From Thermotogaceae bacterium (GTDB lineage: Bacteria; Thermotogota; Thermotogae; Thermotogales; Thermotogaceae), in NCBI GenBank assembly GCA_021161105.1, contig JAGHBG010000238.1, forward strand, positions 1-8,619: a stretch of DNA of 8,619 bases, written 5' to 3'. The position numbers and the translations under genes are program-made. Positions within the stretch are counted from its first letter, which is position 1, and each line of letters begins with the position of its first letter. This document shows positions 4,231 through 8,619 of the stretch, in pieces. The notes under the pieces were generated by a model, which saw only the letters and a program-made list of their open reading frames with translations, ran no database searches and was not told where the DNA came from.

Positions 4231-6814
4231 GGGAAGATATTATGTAATCAGATAGATCAACTCCTATATATATAAAGCTTCCCTTGTATTTGAAATTGGA
4301 ATCAAAATAGGATTTTATTCCCATTCCTGCTGCTGCTAATGTGTCGAGTGGTAAAAACATTTTAAATGTCAAGCCCGTTGATGTTGTGTAGTAATAAAGT
4401 ATGTTTCCTTGAGTCATTCCTCCCTCTATTCCACCACGCAATGAAAGAACAAGTCCTCTGAAACTTGCCATGTTAAAGATGTTCAACCTGTTTAAAAGAT
4501 CGGCATTTAGATGGAACCCCAGTGATGCATTTCCATACATGGTGTATGAAATTTTATCAGTGAAGAAATTTGCTGTTATTAAACTGTTTGGTGAATATGC
4601 TCCAAGCAGGCTTGTGTCAAAAAACTCGGCAGGTAATAATTCAGCTTCAGAAGATAAAACGAAACCTTCAGGATGATAATAAATTCCGCCGATTTGCAGC
4701 AAAACAGGAAGCTTTACGAAATCAGAGTATGTGTAGTATCCAGCTAATGACATTTGTGAGCTGTCATAAGAAGCCGTTAGAGTAAAATTATTTCTGCTGA
4801 TAATTTCGGGTGATGACAGACCAATATCGACTTTCTCGGGTATGGAAAGGGAAACAATTGCTTCTGCATCTATGATCGATTTCTCGTCAAATATGATGTT
4901 TGCAGATGTTTGAAAGAAATCGTTTGGTGAGAAGAATCCTGATGCGCTATATATGCCATACTCGGAAACATCTGTAGATGCGGGTATTGCAGATCCTCCG
5001 CCAATCCATATACCCCATTCATCAAATTTCCGTATGCCGAAGTTGTAGGACAAAAACACGTAACTACTGTCTGATGTGTAAGAAACTGAAAGATTTGGAG
5101 CGTCTAATTTGTATGCTTCAAGTGGGGATATTATTTCAGTTTCAGTAGAGCTTTCGGTGAATGCACTGTTCTGAATATCGATAATATCTGGCAAAAGGAT
5201 CTTTACAGGATAGTTGTTGTTGAATCTATCTGGATCTGGCAGAAGCCACTTTGGGTCAACTTCTACACTGTAAATGCCATTTTTATCTATCTCAAACTTG
5301 CCTTTAACTTTCTTTAAACTCTCGCCTGATTTGCTGGATCTTATCAAAACCTCATAGGGAAAGTCTGGCCCCTCTACAACTATTTTGTTCCCTTTTGTGT
5401 AAACCCTGGCGTCTATTGGCCCCGGGTTTTTAAAAATCTCGTCCGCTATTTCAGCTGCACCTTTCTTTTGACTCTCCAGAAAATTTTTAAAATTTTCATA
5501 GGTTACTACATTGCCTTTAAATATTTCATGGTATTTTCTCAGAACCTGGTCAAAATCATCGAAATAAAGTGAAAGACTTCTCATTCCAAAATAACCTTTT
5601 GCATAATTTTTCGGGAAATCCTGGTTCACTACTTCAGATTTTCCTTGAACTGCTGTATCAAAGCCATTTCGCCAGAGGTTTCTGTAAAGGTAAAGATAAT
5701 TTTCTCTCAGAGATTTGAAAGCGAACATTTCTTTGAAAGTTGAAGTAAATATGTCGGGAGAATTTATGTCATAAAGGTTTATATATCTTCCATACATTCT
5801 TTCTATCTCAGTTATTGAAGCGTATTGGGCTAAAGATTCTGAAAGGAAGTTGTTGTAAATAAAATCAACGGTTGCTCCTATGCCAAACCACAGATGTGCG
5901 GTTTCATGGAGAATTAAAAATTCGTACAGAGGATTCAGAAATCCGGGTATCCAGAGATCAGCTGTAGTAAAGGCGCCATCTCCAAGAACTATAAATCCGT
6001 TTGTTGTCATTCCAAAAGCACCGGATACAGGAGACTCAATTACATTTACTACTTTGTAATCAAGATAACCGAATCTCTTTGAGAGTCGTTCAAGAGCATC
6101 AAGTTCTATTGCGGCTAAAGCTTGCGCTCTTTCCTTTCTTCCTTTCTTGTAGTAAACGTTGACTGTGTAGTGCTTACCTTCAAGTGTGAATCTGTTATAG
6201 CCCTTGAATATTCCTACAGGACATCCTATTCCTTCTCCTTGATGAGTAGCGAACAGATAGCCTTGTGGGAGATTCATTTTTATGCTACAGGTGTGGGGCG
6301 TATACACAAATCCCTGCTGCTTTCCTTCTTTTTCATTGTAAATCTCAATAGGATACCATCCGAATCTCCATATACATGCACCGCCCCAACATGTTTCATC
6401 GGCTGTTGCTGCTCGGGGAAAGCGCAAAGTAAAAATTATTTCAATTTCTTTGTAAAGTTCCGGATTTTCCACTTTCAAAAGGGCGTGGTTTTTACTGTAT
6501 TTTTGGAAAAGATCTGCGGGATTTCTTAATATCTCGTATTTTGCATCTTTTCCGCGAATTTTTACATTTTTTATCTTTATCCATCCTTTGCTGTCTTCAA
6601 AAGCTGAAATATCCCATATGTACGGATTTTTCTCTTCATGAAGGTTTGGATACAAATTAAAGTAGACATAGCTTGCAGGAGAGTCCAGTAAAACGTTTAA
6701 AGTTGCGTCTATGGTTAAGGTAGTTGAGTCAAATGAAGCATCTATTTTATAGGTTGAGCCAAGAATAGGTGAGGCAACCAGTAAAAAAATTACAAGTGTT
6801 ATGAGCTTTTTCAT
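4160..6814 (-). CDS. Exported M1-like zinc peptidase fused to a C-terminal outer-membrane barrel-like domain
   Basis: The protein has 884 residues. A signal peptide occupies about residues 1-19 (MKKLITLVIFLLVASPILG). Residues about 20-465 form an M1 gluzincin peptidase: H303-E-T-A-H307 followed after exactly 18 residues by E326 (FLSESLAQYA), the HExxH-x18-E zinc site. Y404 in YAKGYFGMRSL aligns with the catalytic Tyr of the YEKG segment in M1 enzymes. The exopeptidase motif GAMEN is replaced by SGAFGMTTNG (264-273), lacking its Glu, so classical aminopeptidase activity is uncertain. Four Cys (142, 147, 176, 198) could form disulfides outside the cytoplasm. Residues about 466-545 look like the small beta domain after M1 catalytic regions. 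A Ser/Thr/Glu-rich linker (548-565) leads to residues about 571-858, a series of alternating polar and aromatic strands (YVFLSYNFGI, WGIWIGGG, SLAGYYTYSD, GNILYYYT, GSFIYIGVDL) typical of an outer-membrane barrel. The last 23 residues overlap rqcP antisense. The gene has its own promoter and AAGGAGGC ribosome binding site. Confidence 0.82.
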   Translation of the reverse strand: MKKLITLVIFLLVASPILGSTYKIDASFDSTTLTIDATLNVLLDSPASYVYFNLYPNLHEEKNPYIWDISAFEDSKGWIKIKNVKIRGKDAKYEILRNPADLFQKYSKNHALLKVENPELYKEIEIIFTLRFPRAATADETCWGGACIWRFGWYPIEIYNEKEGKQQGFVYTPHTCSIKMNLPQGYLFATHQGEGIGCPVGIFKGYNRFTLEGKHYTVNVYYKKGRKERAQALAAIELDALERLSKRFGYLDYKVVNVIESPVSGAFGMTTNGFIVLGDGAFTTADLWIPGFLNPLYEFLILHETAHLWFGIGATVDFIYNNFLSESLAQYASITEIERMYGRYINLYDINSPDIFTSTFKEMFAFKSLRENYLYLYRNLWRNGFDTAVQGKSEVVNQDFPKNYAKGYFGMRSLSLYFDDFDQVLRKYHEIFKGNVVTYENFKNFLESQKKGAAEIADEIFKNPGPIDARVYTKGNKIVVEGPDFPYEVLIRSSKSGESLKKVKGKFEIDKNGIYSVEVDPKWLLPDPDRFNNNYPVKILLPDIIDIQNSAFTESSTETEIISPLEAYKLDAPNLSVSYTSDSSYVFLSYNFGIRKFDEWGIWIGGGSAIPASTDVSEYGIYSASGFFSPNDFFQTSANIIFDEKSIIDAEAIVSLSIPEKVDIGLSSPEIISRNNFTLTASYDSSQMSLAGYYTYSDFVKLPVLLQIGGIYYHPEGFVLSSEAELLPAEFFDTSLLGAYSPNSLITANFFTDKISYTMYGNASLGFHLNADLLNRLNIFNMASFRGLVLSLRGGIEGGMTQGNILYYYTTSTGLTFKMFLPLDTLAAAGMGIKSYFDSNFKYKGSFIYIGVDLSDYIISSLKTALSSHVRLQEPRILQLQHEF

Positions 6815-6821
6815 AAATAAT

Positions 6822-6829
6822 GCCTCCTT
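6822..6829 (-). promoter_or_regulatory. Ribosome binding site of the M1-barrel gene
   Basis: The minus strand reads AAGGAGGC, with eight bases between GGAGG and the ATG at 6814. It supports the annotated start, which in turn gives an intact signal peptide. Confidence 0.8.
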
Positions 6830-6847
6830 TTTTATGTGTTAGTGAAA

Positions 6848-6875
6848 ATTATACACTTGAATAGTATAAAAACAA
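6848..6875 (-). promoter_or_regulatory. Promoter of the M1-barrel gene, overlapping an inverted repeat
   Basis: On the minus strand a perfect TATAAT (6848-6853) is preceded after 16 bases by TTGTTT (6870-6875), a weaker -35 box lying inside the T-tract of the enolase terminator. TTATAC (6863-6868) and GTATAA (6849-6854) form an inverted repeat with a 9-base... spacer-sized gap around the -10 box, which could be an operator. The peptidase gene therefore has its own start and does not rely on readthrough from eno. Confidence 0.5.
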
Positions 6876-6896
6876 AAACCCCGCCAGAAGGCGGGG
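6868..6896 (-). terminator. Intrinsic terminator of enolase
   Basis: On the minus strand CCCCGCC and GGCGGGG form a perfect 7-base-pair stem with a TTCT loop (6879-6896), followed by TTTTTGTTTTT (6868-6878). It begins about 20 bases after the eno stop. Confidence 0.93.
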
Positions 6897-6916
6897 AGAG
6901 GTAAAAATTCAATCAA

Positions 6917-8200
6917 TTATTTTTTTATGGAGTAGAAAGCTTCGAGCCCTGGGAAGACAGCTACATCTCCAAGTTCTTCCTCAATTCTTAAAAGTCTGTT
7001 GTATTTTGCTATTCTCTCGCTCCTTGAAAGTGAACCTGTTTTGATCATTCCAGAGTTTGTTGCAACCGCAAGATCTGCTATAAAGGTGTCTTCGGTTTCT
7101 CCAGATCTATGGGAGATTACATAGGTCATTGATGCCCTTTTTGCAACTTCTATAGTTTCTAAGGTTTCTGTAACAGAACCAATCTGGTTAAGCTTTATAA
7201 GAATAGAATTGCTTGCTTTCATCTCTATTCCTTTCTTCAGCCTCTTTATGTTTGTAACGTAGATATCGTCTCCAACTATCTGAACTTTATCTCCAACTTT
7301 TTCAGTGAATTTTACGAAAGTCTCCCAATCTTCCTCATCGAATGGATCTTCTATGGAGATTATCGGATACTTTTCCACAAGATCTACATAGTATTCTATA
7401 AGTTCATCTGCGATCATTTCTTTTCCATCTACTAAGTATTTTCCATCTCTGTAGAAAGAAGATGCTGCGCTATCAAGAGCTATAAATACATCTTCTCCTG
7501 GTTTGTAACCAGCGTTTTCAATTGCTTTAATAAGAACCTGTACTGCTTCTTCATTACTTTTAAGGTTTGGAGCAAAACCTCCTTCATCTCCAACAGCTGT
7601 TACATGACCTTCTTCATGAAGGAGCTTTTTCAGCGTGTGGAAAACCTCTGCACCGTATCTTAAAGCTTCTTTGAATGTTGGAGCTCCTGCCGGGACAATC
7701 ATGAACTCCTGAATATCGAGGTTATTATCGGCGTGCTTTCCTCCATTTATAACGTTCATAAATGGGACAGGCAATGTTCTTGCCATAACTCCTCCAAGGT
7801 ATTTGTACAGGGGCTCATCTGCATAATTTGCTGCTGCCCTTGCTACTGCCATTGATACAGCAAGAATAGCATTTGCACCAAGTTTGGATTTGTTTTCTGT
7901 TCCATCGAGTTCAAGGAGTATTTTGTCGATTAAAGCCTGATCAAACACGTTGATTCCGATAAGCTTTGGAGCAATCACCTCGTTTATGTTATTAACGGCT
8001 TTTAAAACTCCCTTTCCCCCGTATCTGCTTTTATCTCCATCTCTAAGCTCTAAAGCTTCGAACTTTCCTGTTGATGCACCACTTGGAACGATAGCCCGTC
8101 CCAGCGTTCCATCGTCTAAAATGACTTCCGCTTCAACGGTTGGATTTCCTCTTGAATCCAGGACTTCTCTTGCAACAATATTCACAATTTCTGCGTACAT
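6917..8200 (-). CDS. eno: Enolase (phosphopyruvate hydratase)
   Basis: Enolase converts 2-phosphoglycerate to phosphoenolpyruvate in glycolysis and the reverse in gluconeogenesis. It is cytoplasmic and Mg-dependent. Starting at the ATG at 8200 the protein has 427 residues, the normal length. Visible hallmarks are AREVLDSRGNPTVEAE near the start, the SGASTG lid loop (about 40-45), GDEGGFAP with the catalytic acid Glu (about 204-211), the metal ligands in ALDSAAS (about 241-247), SIEDP (about 282-286) and VGDD (about 309-312), the catalytic Lys in ILIKLNQIGSVTET (about 333-346), and SHRSGETEDT (about 363-372). The frame extends to a GTG at 8212, but that codon is part of the Shine-Dalgarno, so the ATG at 8200 is preferred. 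It also gives the MY start seen in Thermotoga enolase. The gene has its own terminator. It is divergent from a sugar-phosphate kinase gene. Confidence 0.98.
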   Translation of the reverse strand: MYAEIVNIVAREVLDSRGNPTVEAEVILDDGTLGRAIVPSGASTGKFEALELRDGDKSRYGGKGVLKAVNNINEVIAPKLIGINVFDQALIDKILLELDGTENKSKLGANAILAVSMAVARAAANYADEPLYKYLGGVMARTLPVPFMNVINGGKHADNNLDIQEFMIVPAGAPTFKEALRYGAEVFHTLKKLLHEEGHVTAVGDEGGFAPNLKSNEEAVQVLIKAIENAGYKPGEDVFIALDSAASSFYRDGKYLVDGKEMIADELIEYYVDLVEKYPIISIEDPFDEEDWETFVKFTEKVGDKVQIVGDDIYVTNIKRLKKGIEMKASNSILIKLNQIGSVTETLETIEVAKRASMTYVISHRSGETEDTFIADLAVATNSGMIKTGSLSRSERIAKYNRLLRIEEELGDVAVFPGLEAFYSIKK

Positions 8201-8209
8201 CGTATCGCT

Positions 8210-8217
8210 CACCTCCT
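8210..8217 (-). promoter_or_regulatory. Ribosome binding site that sets the eno start at ATG 8200
   Basis: The minus strand reads AGGAGGTG. The last three of these bases are the in-frame GTG (8210-8212) that a longest-frame rule would choose as start. The ATG at 8200 lies eleven bases after AGGAGG. Confidence 0.8.
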
Positions 8218-8247
8218 GTAGAATTGAATATTGTTAATCCATAAAGT

Positions 8248-8276
8248 ATGATACAACATATAAAGGCATTAGTCGA
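8248..8276 (-). promoter_or_regulatory. eno: Proximal promoter candidate for eno
   Basis: On the minus strand TCGACT (8271-8276) and TATCAT (8248-8253) are separated by exactly 17 bases, with 4 of 6 and 5 of 6 matches to consensus. The leader would be about 40 bases. Confidence 0.45.
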
Positions 8277-8312
8277 TATGGAAAGTAAAATTTTTAATAA
8301 TATTTGATGGGC

Positions 8313-8342
8313 ATTATATTGTCTTCAGGTAACTAATGTATA
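8313..8342 (-). promoter_or_regulatory. eno: Distal promoter candidate for eno
   Basis: A perfect TATAAT on the minus strand (8313-8318) has a weak TATACA (8337-8342) 18 bases upstream. It would give a leader of about 105 bases. It may be an alternative to the proximal site or AT-rich chance. Confidence 0.3.
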
Positions 8343-8347
8343 TCCGC

Positions 8348-8361
8348 ATATTTTTAAATAT
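8348..8361. promoter_or_regulatory. AT-rich palindrome between the divergent eno and kinase promoters
   Basis: ATATTT and AAATAT form perfect 6-base arms around a central TT. The element ends four bases before the -35 box of the kinase gene and lies just outside the distal eno promoter, the place expected for a shared operator or UP-like element. Short AT palindromes are common by chance in this kind of DNA. Confidence 0.25.
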
Positions 8362-8365
8362 CTGG

Positions 8366-8394
8366 TTGACTTTTTAACTTGATGGTAAAATAAT
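8366..8394 (+). promoter_or_regulatory. Promoter of the PfkB-family kinase gene
   Basis: TTGACT (8366-8371) and AATAAT (8389-8394) are separated by exactly 17 bases, each with 5 of 6 matches to the sigma-70 consensus. Transcription would start near 8401, very close to the GAGGTG ribosome binding site at 8402-8407, giving a short leader. Confidence 0.6.
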
Positions 8395-8413
8395 TTCTGG
8401 TGAGGTGATAGAG

Positions 8414-8619
8414 TTGAAGGTTCTTACAGTTACTTTTAACCCGGCGCTTGACAGAGAAATAATACTGGATAATTTTCAGGTCAATAAACTGCACAGGATC
8501 CCATCTTTGAACCATATGGAGCTTTCTCCGGGAGGAAAAGGAATCAATGTTTCATTGGCTCTGGCAAATTTTGGTGTACCATCTGTTACTATGGGTTTTC
8601 TTGGTGGGTACATAGGCAG
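8414..8619 (+). CDS. 1-phosphofructokinase/PfkB-family sugar-phosphate kinase, N-terminal part
   Basis: The TTG at 8414 follows GAGGTG (8402-8407) by six bases, and 68 codons remain before the window ends. The visible protein opens MKVLTVTFNPALDREIILD and continues with SPGGKGINVSLALANFGV and GFLGG. TVT-NPALD, GGKGINV and GFLGG are the N-terminal signatures of the FruK/LacC/PfkB branch of the ribokinase superfamily, which phosphorylates fructose 1-phosphate, tagatose 6-phosphate or fructose 6-phosphate to a bisphosphate. The ATP site and catalytic Asp are beyond the window, so the exact substrate cannot be set; 1-phosphofructokinase is the commonest annotation for this pattern. A GTG at 8405 is in frame, but it overlaps the Shine-Dalgarno. 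Its position divergent from eno places two glycolytic functions side by side. Confidence 0.85.
   Translation, partial: MKVLTVTFNPALDREIILDNFQVNKLHRIPSLNHMELSPGGKGINVSLALANFGVPSVTMGFLGGYIG

Noticed and set aside
6122..6529. Open frame of 135 codons on the plus strand
   Set aside because: It is antisense to the M1 peptidase domain and lacks start signals.
8201..8212. GTG at 8212 as the eno start
   Set aside because: The codon is part of the Shine-Dalgarno AGGAGGTG; the ATG at 8200 has proper spacing and matches the family start.
7950..8237. Open frame of 95 codons on the plus strand
   Set aside because: It is antisense to the highly conserved enolase N-terminus.
1..8619. tRNA, rRNA, CRISPR, insertion sequence or attachment site
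   Set aside because: No cloverleaf, spaced direct repeats, transposase or terminal inverted repeats were seen on either strand.

Overview
The window looks like chromosomal DNA from a diderm thermophile of the phylum Thermotogota. The enolase reads very like the Thermotoga enolase I remember: it starts MYAEIVNIVAREVLDSRG and carries SGASTGKFEALE and ILIKLNQIGSVTET. The DNA is AT-rich, Shine-Dalgarno sites are strong, and several genes start at GTG or TTG. One protein ends in a probable outer-membrane beta-barrel. Assignment to a genus (for example a Kosmotoga-like group) is inference only.

Layout. Positions 1-59 (minus) hold the first 19 codons of a probable M20 amidohydrolase, with its own promoter. 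Divergent from it, 201-466 (plus) holds what appears to be a small signal-peptide gene. It has an extended -10 promoter and a good ribosome binding site, but its reading frame is broken near 314-345. Next comes a two-gene operon on the plus strand: lysS (lysyl-tRNA synthetase, 553-2064), overlapped by 4 bases by a membrane-anchored SurA/PpiD-like protein with a degenerate parvulin domain (2061-3821). A strong intrinsic terminator (3891-3939) closes this unit. A short plus-strand gene for the RqcP-type S4 RNA-binding protein follows (3994-4230). It converges on, and overlaps tail to tail, a long minus-strand gene (4160-6814). That gene encodes an exported M1-type zinc peptidase fused to a C-terminal beta-strand-rich domain that looks like an outer-membrane barrel. 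Upstream of it, also on the minus strand, lies enolase (6917-8200), which ends at a textbook terminator. Divergent from enolase, the window ends inside a PfkB/1-phosphofructokinase-family gene (8414 onward).

How the genes fit together. Enolase and the sugar-phosphate kinase are both glycolytic and share a divergent intergenic region with a palindrome between their promoters, so shared control is possible but unproven. lysS, RqcP and the SurA-like protein touch translation, rescue of stalled ribosomes, and folding of exported protein. The M1-barrel protein would act at or outside the outer membrane. The least ordinary items are the M1-barrel fusion, whose exopeptidase motif is altered, the degenerate membrane-anchored parvulin with its long helical tail, the frameshifted secreted mini-gene, and the 71-base antisense overlap of rqcP with the peptidase gene. 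I found no tRNA, rRNA, CRISPR array, insertion sequence or phage gene.
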